Shown here piece by piece: positions 33,421-44,050 of a DNA stretch of 64,000 nucleotides. A program made the translations under genes and the position numbers. The DNA is taken from positions 6,976,318-7,040,317 of the forward strand of contig CM037462.1 of assembly GCA_021014325.1 (NCBI GenBank). Reading direction: 5' to 3'. The notes below the pieces were generated by a model. The model did no database searches. It was not told the origin of the DNA and saw nothing but the letters and a program-made list of their open reading frames with translations. Within the stretch, counting starts at the first letter, position 1. The number at the start of each line of letters is the position of its first letter. This DNA comes from Plazaster borealis. Its lineage: Eukaryota; Echinodermata; Asteroidea; Forcipulatida; Labidiasteridae.

Positions 33421-35130
33421 AAGTCATTTTGGTCAATTCAACACGATTTTGGACCTGACCGTCACGGATTGACACGACATTTGGTGTGCTGATTGGACTC
33501 CTTGAGAAACCCCCAGAACCGAAAATTTATGTAATACGGTTAATTACTTGTTGAGATACGGGTTAACAAACTTTTGACTAATTAGCATGACCTGCTATGT
33601 TTGGACATTTATAGCCTATATCTCCAAAAGTAAAGCACCTACAGAGATACAATTCACATCATTTTAAAGCCCTTGAAATGGCCCTCATTTGATAACATAA
33701 AATCAAAATTATACCATATACCACAACAAAATTACGCATAAACTTATATGATCTTTGACCTTGAATTGTGAAAATGCAAATTTTTCAAATGGATACTTTT
33801 GTTAGCTTAAAATGTTACGTAATTTCCTGCGGATGAGACGCGTCTTACCTGACTTTCGAAGGTACAAAAAAGTCACTGCGTCTTATCTTCCGGTGTGCCT
33901 AATCTGATTTTGATTGAGTTCATTGTGATGATTACAGTGTAAAAACTTACATTTATACTGCAATTACATGTAGTTCCATTATTTAATCAAGGGTAATTCT
34001 ACATGTCACACTTTTCTTAAAATAAAACCTACAACGTTCACATTTTTGACAAAACTTACCAAAGAAGGTAGTCACTGGCCGTCGCGAATGAGCGACGATC
34101 AATGCATGCTGCACACAGTACACAGCTATCACATGACAGGTAATAGTCTTTATTTAAAAACAAGTCGTTTTTTAATGTTACCGTGAATTTAGCCAACAGA
34201 GGGCGTACGTTTCTAATGTGAAACACAGACTATACATGTATATAAGGTATTTTATGTCTGTGACAAAGCGTCCTCTAGCGTTCGTTGGTTCTTGCCTGTA
34301 TTGTAGTATTCAAAAAGAGCTACATGTACCGGTAGATAGCAAAGACTAGCAGCCAATTCATTGGGAAACGTTGGGAAAACGTTTATCTGCACGCGCTTGT
34401 TGTGTAAAACGAAAAACTTTTAAGCTATGGTTTTAGACAAAAATCTTTAAAACGAACATGGACAAGATAATAATTTAAAAAATAGCAGTGATATTTTACT
34501 CGTCTTTGTGATTATAAATTACAATCCCTATGCACTATGGTAAGTGTGCTTATAACATCACAATGACCCCTGTACTGCATGTGTTGATGTACAAGCAGTA
34601 TGTGACTTCGCGAGCGTGTATAATGTGAAAGATATATTGCGCCTTATGAGGCAGGACGCCATATCTGATAATCTTTTAATCTTATTTTGGTAATTTGAGG
34701 TACAGCGCCTTATGCGCCGAGCGCCTTATCCGCAGGAAATTACGGTAAGCATCATTTTCAGAAAGATTTTGGATGGGCACTCTTACAGTTTTTTAGTTAT
34801 AACTAAAATGACTATTTGAACATTGGCTAGCAAGGAATGCATTGTACATGTTTGTAGTGTATAGTGTTGTGTACATACAGTGCTTGATACGTGTACAGTA
34901 TACGTACATGTGATTGCCTGTGCTGAAGGTGCTTTACTTTTGGAGATAAATGTCCATACAGAGCAGGTCATGCTAATTAGTCAAAAGTTCATTAATAAAC
35001 AAATAATTAACCGAATTACATAAAATTTTGGTTCTGGGGGTTTCTGAAGGAGTCCAATCAGCACACCAAATGTGGTTTCAATCCGTGACGGTCAGGTCCA
35101 AAGTCGTGTTAAATTTAAATGGAATGACCC
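33421..35130. mobile_element. Foldback element with ~210-230 bp inverted arms and GGAATGACCC end
   Basis: The left arm (33421 to about 33650) and right arm (about 34920 to 35130) are inverted copies: shared words include GACCTGACCGTCACGGATTG, GTGTGCTGATTGGACTCCTT, ACTAATTAGCATGACCTGCT and CTCCAAAAGTAAAGCACCT. The right terminus ends GGAATGACCC, the inverse of the GGGTCATTCC end of the transposon at 16533, so it belongs to the same end class; the left terminus is mutated to AAGTCATT. The flanking 4-mers are CGTC and AGTC (3 of 4). No coding. A second element is nested inside. Confidence 0.75.
33818..34745. mobile_element. Nested TA-flanked element, CCGTAATTTCCTGCGGAT ends
   Basis: The left end is CGTAATTTCCTGCGGATGAG after TA; the right end reversed is CCGTAATTTCCTGCGGATAA after TA. 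A TA target and such ends fit the Tc1/mariner-pogo group. GCGCCTTAT and GCGTCTTAT words repeat near both ends. 928 bp, no transposase. Confidence 0.65.
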
Positions 35131-35420
35131 AGTCACCACGGCACTGGCAGTACTCTACAACACACTACTGCTAGGCTATGGCATGATGGCCGGGTCCTAA
35201 AGTTAGACAATAGAGTACATACCGTGTACAGAACACCTCGCACAAGTGTCCACCGTTTAAGGCAGCACACCTCAAATAAGTTGCTTTAAAACAGGCTTTG
35301 TACGAGTACCAGCATAGAAAAGAGGTAGAAGTAGAAGAGCAAGAAAGTTAGACTAGCATGACCCTTTTTTGCCACATCGTACCTTGGGGCCTTGGGGGAC
35401 CTGGTGACTACCTTTTGCAG
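35131..35420. other. Non-coding sequence
   Basis: No gene. The flank between the foldback element and the next repeat nest. Confidence 0.3.
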
Positions 35421-35728
35421 GGTACGAAGTGACTTAGGACACTTAGTACCTTCATACACAAGGCACTTCGTACCTCGTGAGACGTACATGTACCGATTCT
35501 CGTTTCAAGAGAGCCACGCTGCCAAAGTCTCATATAAATACCCGTTGGACAGACTAGATGATTTGTTGCATGTAGTTTAATTCGAGCTGCTCATCGTGCG
35601 GCCTATATTTATATGGCTTGTGTAATTATGACAAGTTATGGTGGTTCTTTTCTCCACCTTTTGAGGAGACTACAAAAAACATTTTTTTCAAGTATTTTTG
35701 AATATTTTTAAAGCATTTGGGAGTTCTG

Positions 35729-35786
35729 GTTTGTTTGGTGCATCCATCCCTAAATAGTATTATTAGGGCGGGTGCACCAAACAAAC
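35729..35786. repeat. Hairpin GTTTGTTTGGTGCA
   Basis: Perfect 14-bp arms, GTTTGTTTGGTGCA and TGCACCAAACAAAC, with further pairing inside (CCCTAAATA / TATTATTAGGG). Confidence 0.7.
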
Positions 35787-35815
35787 AAAAACTACTAAAG
35801 TACTAGACTAGAGTA

Positions 35816-36960
35816 ACCCAGTAACTGGGGCGCTGTACTCGTTTTTTCGAAATTTTGACATCTGTGGTCGTACTAGCGCCCCAGGAGTGCGCTGCGGCGA
35901 GTGCACACAGTATGAATGTCATGAATGTCGGTCCAACTGAGAGTTTGACGTCATGGTAGTTTCTCCGAAAATCATAAATTTGCAGCTCAAAACCAAATCG
36001 TTGAGTACATTTAAATGCCTGATGCTTCTTATTCTTAGACATGAAGAAGCCAGTCAGTAGGCGTTTATAAAGGGTATTTTTGTTGTTCTGAGGCATTTTT
36101 TGTGTCAAATTACTATCAATTTGAAGATCGCTGTGCGTTTAACGCATTCCTGGGGCGCTAGTAGGCCTACAGCCATTTGACCAGTTCCGGATCATTGACC
36201 AGTTCCGGATCACTTCAACTTTGCACTAACCACATAAATAAATTACTGCTCACATGACCAATTTTTGTTGATACATGTGAAGTATAACATCCAATAAACC
36301 AACAGACAAAAAATAAAGTACCAAACATCATCGACAAATAAATTATGAACTTTTTTCTAAAGTTTGTCTGCGATAATAATGATCTTTAAAACAAAAAATC
36401 TTGCTTGAAAAACGCTATCTAAAACTTCTCACCTTTCAAATTGGAACGCCAGGGCAAATAGCATTTATGTAAAATGCTAAGAATAAGTAAAAAATATTTC
36501 ACGTAAATACTGAGCAGTTGTCTTGTTTTTGTGAGGAAATAAAATTACCTAAATCGTTTTTTGGGGGGCATCGTACCCTTGACCAGTTCCGGATCACTCA
36601 ACGTCTCGCTACGTCAATTGGTGACGCACTTCTGAAGTTTGTGCTCGTGAAACAGTTTTATGAATGGGAGGCTCGAGTATGGGTTTGCAATAGAGGACGC
36701 GCTACTGATCCGGAATATAATCAACCGATCCGGAACTGGTCAAACGGGTGACGTTACTTTTCTCGAAGCCTCTCCAAGAGTATTAATATTTGTTTGCCAA
36801 TGGATACTTGGTGAGTTTCATGACATGTTTAGGTAAACTGTTTTGACTCTTTTTTGTTTAAGATGTTAAAGAGATTGAAAAAAAAAAACGTGGATTCAAA
36901 AAGTGATCCGGAACTGGTCAAAATTTCGAAAAAACAAGTACAGCGCCCCAGTTACTGGGT
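35816..36960. mobile_element. ACCCAGTAACTGGGG element with inverted GACCAGTTCCGGATCA repeats
   Basis: The terminal inverted repeats are about 44 bp with one mismatch, starting ACCCAGTAACTGGGGCGC and running into TTTTTTCGAAATTTTGAC. The motif TGACCAGTTCCGGATCA occurs three times in the left two thirds (36178, 36196, 36580) and in inverted form on the right (36706 partial, 36727, 36904). 1,145 bp, no transposase; the open frames here are short and unrelated. No target duplication could be identified. Confidence 0.75.
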
Positions 36961-37027
36961 CTAAAAAACAATGCATATTCAAAAATGTTTGTTTAAGTCT
37001 CCTCAAAAGTTGAAGCAAAGAACCACC

Positions 37028-37077
37028 TAGCCCACCTTGTTGAGCTGTAATGGCTCTCAGCTCAACAAGGTGGGCTA
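37028..37077. mobile_element. 50-bp perfect palindrome inserted with 9-bp duplication
   Basis: Arms TAGCCCACCTTGTTGAGCTG and its exact complement (20 bp each) flank a 10-bp loop. AGAACCACC is present on both sides (37019-37027 and 37078-37086). The opposite arm of the host inverted repeat (about 35638-35650) has the GGTGGTTCTT site once, uninterrupted, so this is an insertion and its empty site is in the same window. Confidence 0.8.
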
Positions 37078-37268
37078 AGAACCACCAGTTGTCATAATTA
37101 CACAAGCCAAATAATGATGTTTGCATGCACCCCGAAATGACTTATTTTAATACAAATGTACATCCAACAAAGACGGCCGCAGCTACCGAAGCTACGAAAG
37201 GTACGAAGTGACTCAGCTTACGGTGTACGAAGTGACCAAGGCACGAAGTGACCAAGGTACGAAGTGCC

Positions 37269-37950
37269 AAGGTTCTGTCTGACATCTGAGTACAGACACC
37301 AGAGAGTAAGTAAAGTACGTACCTCCGGCCCGGAGTAAATCGAAGATCTGGCAGCCACACTCAGATCAGACTAGCACGCACTACACTCATATCAGCACTG
37401 TCTGAAGTTTGTAGTAGAATAGTAGGAGAGTAGTATTACAAAAAAACAAAATGGGAATAAATCATGACAAACTATCAATATCATGTAGGCCTACACGCAT
37501 GTTCACGAGTTTCCAGCTAGTAGAGTGCTCCGTCGTTTTAATTTGTATAAGTACTCCACCACCAGTGCAGTGCACTCGTTCCCGGTTTCGGCCCCCGCGC
37601 ACAGCAGCCAGCATGCACCTAGCAACAACAAACAACACATTTATTGAATGTCTCGTAAACGTACTTACTGCTGGGAAGCGCGTATGGAACGCCAAAGAGA
37701 CAAATAATCCGATCAACACATCTGTTGGTCTTTTGCATCGATCGATTGGTGCATTCCACCGATCGATCGATCGATGAAAAAAAAGCGATCCAAAAGGAGC
37801 GATTGGAAGACCATTAGTGGGTGCGTTCGATTAGCTTCCCCGGGTCGACCCCAGTGTGCTCGTCCGGGTGGCGTATTTTTGTTTTACACCGCAGCGAGGG
37901 ATTTTGTACTGTAACACTGTCAGTTCCGTCTTGAGATAGGAGACTACGTC
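37269..37950. other. Non-coding sequence, nothing recognised
   Basis: Opposing open frames at 37451-37777 and 37462-37719 overlap and show no motif. A GATCGAT microsatellite is at about 37738-37776. Confidence 0.3.
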
Positions 37951-38000
37951 TAACCCCAAACCCTAAACCCTAACCCTCACCCTAATCCTCGACCCTAACT
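37951..38000. repeat. Short interstitial telomere-like run (CCCTAA)
   Basis: Degenerate CCCTAAACCCTAACCCT copies, about six units. The metazoan telomere repeat is TTAGGG, whose complement this is; it is far from clean and is internal. Confidence 0.55.
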
Positions 38001-38037
38001 TGTATTTCTGAATTCCTCCATGCCCTAAGCCTAACCC

Positions 38038-38500
38038 TGTAATTTCCTTCTAGTTTTAGGCCATGGAATGAATCCTTACTCACTGTGAATAAAGATGTGT
38101 ATAATACAATTTACCTGTAGACGTTTCAGCCTCATTAGTCGTCAGGTTTTTCAGAAAAAAAGTGAAAATTACACGTCAATTTTTCAGGAAAGTTGTGTAA
38201 ATCCGTTCTAGATTACATTTATTGGCATGGCGCCCTCTTGCGGCAAGAGACTCATGATTCGTGAACCGGCGATTCTTACTTGTGTTTCAATTCGAAAGTT
38301 GACTGCGCCCGTCTAAAAATAGAGATCGGGTTCGCGAATGAAAGGTCACTTGCCAACGATAACACCGAACCGTGACGACGCTGCATAAATTATATGTTTG
38401 CGGTTTTTGAACTGTGCACGGCTGGTCGTCGTCAGCGTGTAATACGTTGTGCGAAGGTCTTGGAACCAAGACTACGTCACACCCCGAGTTTTTGCCAACA
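38038..38500. repeat. Duplicated block, copy A (copy B near 42190-42620)
   Basis: Shared words with 42190-42620: GAATGAATC.TACTCACT, ATAATACAATTT.CCTGTAGA, GTTTCAGC.TCAT, GATCGGGTT.GCGAA. Diverged, same orientation. No coding. Confidence 0.55.
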
Positions 38501-38504
38501 CCGA

Positions 38505-38650
38505 GGTAGCCTTGATCAAGGCGTTGGAGGTTTTTTCTCAATTTTATTTTATTGTTTTCATTTTTATTTTATTTGCGCCGCGCTACCCACCCGAGCTACC
38601 AACCCGCCCGAGCTAGCTGTGTGCGTGGTTTCTGTGTGTGCAGTACGGTG
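38505..38650. repeat. Direct repeat flanking the minisatellite, copy A
   Basis: GTAGCCTTGATCAAGGCGTT GGAGG, the T-rich stretch, TTTGCGCCGCGCTACCC and CCCGAGCTACC recur at 39204-39350. The core CCTTGATCAAGG is a 12-bp palindrome at 38510, 39208 and (as CCTTGAATCAAGG) 40693. Confidence 0.75.
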
Positions 38651-38839
38651 GACACACGGAAGGGCATATGTGGGGTCCTGACAACAATGGAACAATTGAC
38701 CCCACAAGGTCATTTCAATAGGAACAATTGGGCCCCACAAGGGAATTCTTCAGAAAAGGGAATAATAGAACAACAATAGCAGTACCCCACAAACCGGATC
38801 CGTAAGGATGTGTGTGCGCGTGCTCGTGTGAGCTGATGC

Positions 38840-39175
38840 GTGTACAACGGCGTGCACAACGGCGTGCACAACGGCGTGCACAACGGCGTGCACAACGGCG
38901 TGCACAACGGCGTGCACAACGGCGTGCACAACGGCGTGCACAACGGCGTGCACAACGGCGTGCACAACGGCGTGCACAACGGCGTGCACAACGGCGTGCA
39001 CAACGGCGTGCACAACGGCCTGCACAACGGCCTGCACAACGGCCTGCACAACGGCCTGCACAACGGCCTGCACAACGGCCTGCACAACGGCCTGCACAAC
39101 GGCCTGCACAACGGCCTGCACAACGGCCTGCACAACGGCCTGCACAACGGCGTGTACAACGGCGTGTACTCACCG
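38840..39175. repeat. 12-bp minisatellite GTGCACAACGGC, about 28 units
   Basis: One GTGTACAACGGC unit, then 14 GTGCACAACGGC units (38852-39019), then 11 CTGCACAACGGC units (39020-39151), then two GTGTAC units. There is no stop codon in any frame on either strand because the unit length is a multiple of three, so long open frames cover it in several frames (for example V-H-N-G repeats). They are not evidence of a gene. Confidence 0.95.
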
Positions 39176-39203
39176 AACAACGCCTTGACGGTTCTGTCTC
39201 GAA

Positions 39204-39350
39204 GTAGCCTTGATCAAGGCGTTGGAGGGTTTTAAATAATTTTTATTGTAATGTTTTAATTTTTATTTTATTTGCGCCGCGCTACCCGCCCGAGCTACCC
39301 GCCCGAGCTACCAGCTACGTGCATGGACGTGTCTGTGTGCAGTGTCAGTG
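39204..39350. repeat. Direct repeat flanking the minisatellite, copy B
   Basis: Counterpart of 38505-38650, same orientation. The pair brackets the 12-bp array. Confidence 0.75.
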
Positions 39351-39411
39351 TGCGCATGCTCATAATATTGTTAGCTATACGTCCCGATCAACGCCTTGAT
39401 GGTTTTGTATT

Positions 39412-40245
39412 GAAGCCAATGACTCATTACTATAATGCGCGCGAAAGGCGAGACCCCATTGGTCAGTGGCGGAAGTCTTGTTTACACATTATTATGAATA
39501 TGCATGCAGTATCCAGATGTGGCTACTTGCATGCACTGGCGCGCCGGTTTGAATTTGGGAATATTTTGTTATAATAATATCTATCTGAAAATGTTGCGTA
39601 TTCTCTACAAATTGTCAGCTGAGCGAGACAATGAGGGCAGGAATATGAGGTTGAGTGGATCGATTTAGTACATAACATGTATACACCATTTCCCATCAGG
39701 AAGACGCTTTTCTGACGTTTTACTTTGTTTTATAATGGCCTATAAGCCCGATTGACCATCTCCTGTCTCCATCTTGCACCATTAAAACAGTGATTTAATC
39801 ATTGTTGGTACATTCATTGGAGGTAGAATATATACAAAACAATTAAGACCTCAAATAACTACAATATTGTTTGTTGATTGTTTCATCATGGAGGCGATTA
39901 CTAGCTTATTGCACTTTTTATATCTTGTGGGCCGCCCCAAGAGGTGCCCAATTTCAGAGCTGCCTATTTATTTAAAGCACATTTCCAAGTACACTTACTA
40001 GAATAAGGTAGCTAAAACTCTAATTCACATGTATCATGTGTGACTGTGTATCCTTTCAATTTTTGCTTGGCAGTAAATTCTTAAGACCCTGCCCGAGAAC
40101 AATTCAAAAGTATGAAGACGGTGTGGCTGCACAGAGTTAAGACGGACTTCGAGAGGACATGTAAGGAAAACACAAATGCAGAAAATACATCAACTCCAGA
40201 ATTAATAACCAAAAGAACGGCGAATGATCAGGGTTGTCCATATCC
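39412..40245. repeat. About 0.8-kb duplicated block, copy A
   Basis: GAAGCCAATGACTCATTACT, GCGCGCGAAAGGCGAGACCC and, at its other end, ATCAACTCCAGAATTAATAA are repeated in order and orientation at 40714-41515. Small indels only in places. No coding frame is conserved between the copies. Confidence 0.85.
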
Positions 40246-40568
40246 TTGATCAAGCCGGCCGCGACCGGCCGATCCGCGTGTACATCGTATACATAACCAA
40301 CACAGTGGTCGTCATGGATTGGATAGCAGCAGTAATTATGCAGCCTTGTCGTTCAGGTCAAATAGGTCATTCTCAATCGCGCCTGTGATTGGCCAATGTT
40401 TAGAATGAAACGCCCACATCCTGCATAAGTGCTTTTATTGGATTTCCAATAAAATATAAAGAAACACATAAGCTTTCATTTACAAACCGGTCAAGGCTGT
40501 TGTTTGAGTCACGCGTTCGAGGTTGAAAGAACGACCGTACTCACGACTTGGCTATATACTGTTCTCGC

Positions 40569-40632
40569 TGTACAATGTATGTACATGTACTGTACATGTA
40601 CAATGTACTGTGCATGTACAATGTACACTGTC
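40569..40632. repeat. TGTACATG-rich cryptic repeat
   Basis: Repeated ATGTACATGTACTGTACATG-type words; self-complementary throughout. Confidence 0.6.
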
Positions 40633-40713
40633 TATGCACTGCAGTTGTTGCCGAATCGTGCCGCACCGGACCGGGGTACACTACGCCAACAGCCTTGAAT
40701 CAAGGCTAGTCTC

Positions 40714-41515
40714 GAAGCCAATGACTCATTACTATAATGCGCGCGAAAGGCGAGACCCCATCGGTCAGTGGCGGAAGTCTTGCATGTTTACTCATTCTTA
40801 TGAATGTACATGTGTATCCAGATGTGGCTACTGCACTGGCGCGCCGGTTTGAATTTGGGAATACTTTTTTAAAATAATATCTATCTGAAAATGTTGCGTA
40901 TTCTCCTCAGCTGAGCGAGACAATGAGGGCATGGCAGGAATTAAACAAATGAGGTTGCGTGGATGGATTTGTTACATACATTACATACACCATTTTCCAG
41001 AGGAAGACACTTTTCTGATGTGTTTTTTGTAATGACGTAAGGTCCGATTAACCATCTCCTGTCTCCATCTTGCATCATTAAACAGTGATTTAATCGTTGT
41101 TGGTGCATTCATTGGAGCATGATTGGAGGTAGAATATACAAAACAAAGACCTCAATAAACTACCACTGTTGATTGTTTCATCATGAAGGCATATAGCTCA
41201 TTGCACTTTTTATATCATTTGGGCCGCCCCACTAAAAATGAGCTGCCTAACACCAAATTTCCCAAGTACACTCACTAGAATAGGGTAGCTAAAAATCTAT
41301 TTCACATTGTATCATGTGTGGCTGTATCCTGTCAATTTTTGTTTGGCAGTAAATTCTTATAAGACCCTCTGTCTGAGAACAATTAAAAAGTATGAGGACG
41401 GTGCGGCTGCACAGAGTCGGACTTCGAGAGGACATGTCTGGAAAACACAGATGCAGAGATACATCAACTCCAGAATTAATAACCAAAAGAATGGTGAACA
41501 GGGTAGTCCAATGAG
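40714..41515. repeat. About 0.8-kb duplicated block, copy B
   Basis: Direct copy of 39412-40245, about 1.3 kb downstream. Confidence 0.85.
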
Positions 41516-42189
41516 GGAACTTGAGTGCAGCGCATAAAGCTCCAGGGGTAGTCTTGGTTCCAAGACCATGGTGTTTGCTCGGTACACGCACAATCAGTAC
41601 CACCAACGTTTGGATTTATGTATCCCACTACACTGTACACGTTTGTAATGAATGAACATAGAGGGCGCTGTGACTAAGTGTTATTTTCCCACCGACATCT
41701 GGATCCTCACCAACACCAAGGTCTTGGACATTTGCTATTTGGAGGCGTGACCAGACTATGTAAATGACGTGTAATGTTTGCAATATTATATCACGTGACT
41801 GATTGAAGATCCTGATTATGCAAACTGTGTGCGTGACGAAGCGAAGCTAAAGGTCAATGAATGACCTCAGCTAGCTGCAAGACATGCTTGCACTCGTTTA
41901 GGTTTGAATGCTCTAGAAAGAAACAACAGTCTAGCTCTCAATGCCTATTATTTCCCGCGGGCACGACGTATTCATTTGCCTTTTTGGTGACATTTTTTGG
42001 TGAAGAAACTGGGGTTGTCAAAGTCACCACATATTCCACCTATGGATTTCTTCGCTGGTTTGTCCATGGACCTATGTTGATGTGACTTTAATTTCAAATT
42101 GGCGTTGGTAAATGTTGCACACATATCTTGACTTTAGTTGATGTATTTTCAGTTTCGTAATGTGTGAAATTTCATCAGCTAAATTTAAA
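41516..42189. other. Non-coding sequence, nothing recognised
   Basis: No gene or clear repeat; a 74-residue frame at 41861-42085 has no motif. Confidence 0.3.
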
Positions 42190-42620
42190 AGGACGTCTGT
42201 ATTTCTGATTTGTTGGCAAGAATGAATCTCTACTCACTATGAATGAAGATATATGTAATACAATTTTCCTGTAGAAGTTTCAGCTTCATAATTAGTCGTC
42301 AAATATTTTTTGGGGGGAAGGGAAAATAATAGAGCCATTTTTTGTTCAGATACTCTAAATCCTAAATCCGTTGTACGTGGAGATTGCATTGTTTGGATAA
42401 GCGTCAAGAGACACATGATTCGGGAATCGGCGGTTCTAATTTTGCGTTCAAATTCGTGAAAGTTGTCTAAAAAGAAAGATCGGGTTGGCGAACAATAGAA
42501 CAATAAAACAACAACACTGACATCTCGGCGTGCACACAAGCAAACCGCAAAGCAGTAAATTGTAATAAAATTTTACAATGTAGGCCTACTGCTTGCGGTT
42601 TTCACTGCCAGTACTGTACG
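42190..42620. repeat. Duplicated block, copy B of 38038-38500
   Basis: See copy A. The order of the duplicated words is the same. Confidence 0.55.
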
Positions 42621-42681
42621 TTTGAACTACACATGGTTGGTGCGCTACGTAACGTTATCTGTCGGTGTTTAGCCTCAATGG

Positions 42682-42717
42682 TTGGCACTTCGTGTAGGAT
42701 TCTTGGCACTTCGTGTA
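42682..42717. repeat. Two copies of TTGGCACTTCGTGTA
   Basis: At 42682 and 42703. The CACTTCGT core resembles the inverted GTACGAAGTG motif at 35462 and 37256. Confidence 0.6.
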
Positions 42718-43094
42718 ATTTGGAAATAGCTTAATCGGCCCAGGTTAATTACAATTTTCCTCATTACTGTAGAAAACAGTTAGGGTTACGCAGGACATTG
42801 CAAACAAATTCCAGCGGCAGCGCAGGATTTCGTCGAAGAGCAAATTAATAGAGACACAATTGCTTATACAGGTAATTAATTGTGTACCGCACAATAAACC
42901 GCGCACTCCTAGGTAGAACCGGCCATGTTAACGTATGCACGAGGCTAGCCAGTGCTGCCGATTCAAAGCTTAGATGACCGCAGTCGTCAGAAAATTCACG
43001 CTCACGGTCTCCCCACAGTTTCGTAGAGCAAGGGTATGGGGTTATAATACAGTGCATGTCCAGTGCAGACAGAGTACAGCTGCTTTTAGTAGAC

Positions 43095-43234
43095 GGGGTC
43101 GATTTCACAAAACTCTTCCTAACTTAGGACTAGTCCTAGGCAATGCTAAGAGATAGGACTAGTCTTAAGTTAAGACCAGTTACTGGTCCTAACTTCAGAT
43201 AAGACTAGTCTTATCTCTTTGTGAAATCGGCCCC
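43095..43234. mobile_element. Palindromic MITE (GGGGTCGATTTCACAAA type)
   Basis: 140 bp. Ends GGGGTCGATTTCACAAA and TTTGTGAAATCGGCCCC; the interior is built of GGACTAGTCCTA, CTAACTTAGG and GACTAGTCTTA palindromes. I know this as a common short element of marine invertebrate genomes. Confidence 0.75.
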
Positions 43235-43372
43235 AGCCAAACTTGAAAAAGTGCTCCAGAAAAAAATTCCACGGCATAGTTTGTTAATGGCTGGCATCCA
43301 TGCTAGATGTATGGATCATGGGCTCAGGAAGACGATTAGGGTGGATGCCAAGCTTGACTTTGAATTTTAAGG

Positions 43373-44050
43373 TCATTTAGAGGTCAAAAGGTCAAACAAA
43401 GTCAAAAATCAATATTTTCAAATTTTGTATAAAATTTAACCACATTTGATAGATCTATCCATAAAATGTATTTTTAACTTTATTTTGATATGACAAACGT
43501 ATGTAATTAACGGAGAAACTTTGACCTTGTACACAAATGTATAGCAGAGCAAAACGTAAAAGTATGATTTTCTTGAAAAGTGTATATCTTGAGTATACCA
43601 AAATTGTTTGCACTCCCCATCTTATTGGTGCATATATTTGTTTCAAACAACTTGTTTTTGAAAGGTCAATATACCCAGGCAGTTTTTGAGAAGAAAATAA
43701 AATTCAAGTACCACCTTCATGTGAGGTCATTTTAAGGTCAAAAATTTCAAATAAGGTCAAAAATTTTCATTTTTGAATTTTTCACCAAATTTGACCCCAG
43801 GTGGCAGATCTATCCATAAAACCTATTTTCATCATCATAATGACATGCCAAATCTGTGAAATTATGAGTTAATCTTGTGTTTTGTGCACAAATGTATGGT
43901 AAAATTAAATCTAAAGGTGCGATTTTCTCATAAAGTGCATATCTTGAGCATACCAAATTTGATTGCACACCCTATCCCAACACTGCATATAATTGTTTCA
44001 ACAAACATTTTTTGAAAGTAAATATACCATGGCAGTTTTTATTATAAAAA
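43373..44050. repeat. Two-unit tandem repeat of about 350 bp, AGGTCA-rich
   Basis: Units start near 43373 and 43727. Shared words: AGATCTATCCATAAAA, GCACAAATGTAT / ACACAAATGTAT, ATATCTTGAG.ATACCAAA, and AAGGTCA clusters at the unit starts (three AGGTCA half-sites in 43373-43398). Confidence 0.7.

Larger units (their letters stand above)
35605..37118. mobile_element. Inverted-arm element carrying a nested transposon
   Basis: The left arm GGCTTGTGTAATTATGACAA with GTGGTTCTT and CTTTTGAGGAGACT (35614-35675) is inverted on the right (37110 down to 36990). The arms also share TTTTTGAATAT. The element at 35816-36960 sits between the arms. Related sequence, CTTTTGAGGAGACTTG, occurs again near 55862. 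Confidence 0.55.
35421..37268. repeat. Repeat nest bordered by GGTACGAAGTGAC motifs
   Basis: GGTACGAAGTGAC occurs at 35421 and inverted at 35462 (GGCACTTCGTACC), then at 37200, 37224, 37241 and 37256 on the right with small changes. Such clusters near both edges look like subterminal transposase sites of a larger element. The true ends are not seen. Confidence 0.5.

Noticed and set aside
37951..38000. Chromosome end
   Set aside because: The CCCTAA run is short, degenerate and internal, with ordinary sequence on both sides.
38710..39235. Long overlapping open frames with VHNG, CAGR, AQRR or AVVQ repeats
   Set aside because: They arise because a 12-bp repeat without stop codons is open in every frame on both strands; no frame has independent support.
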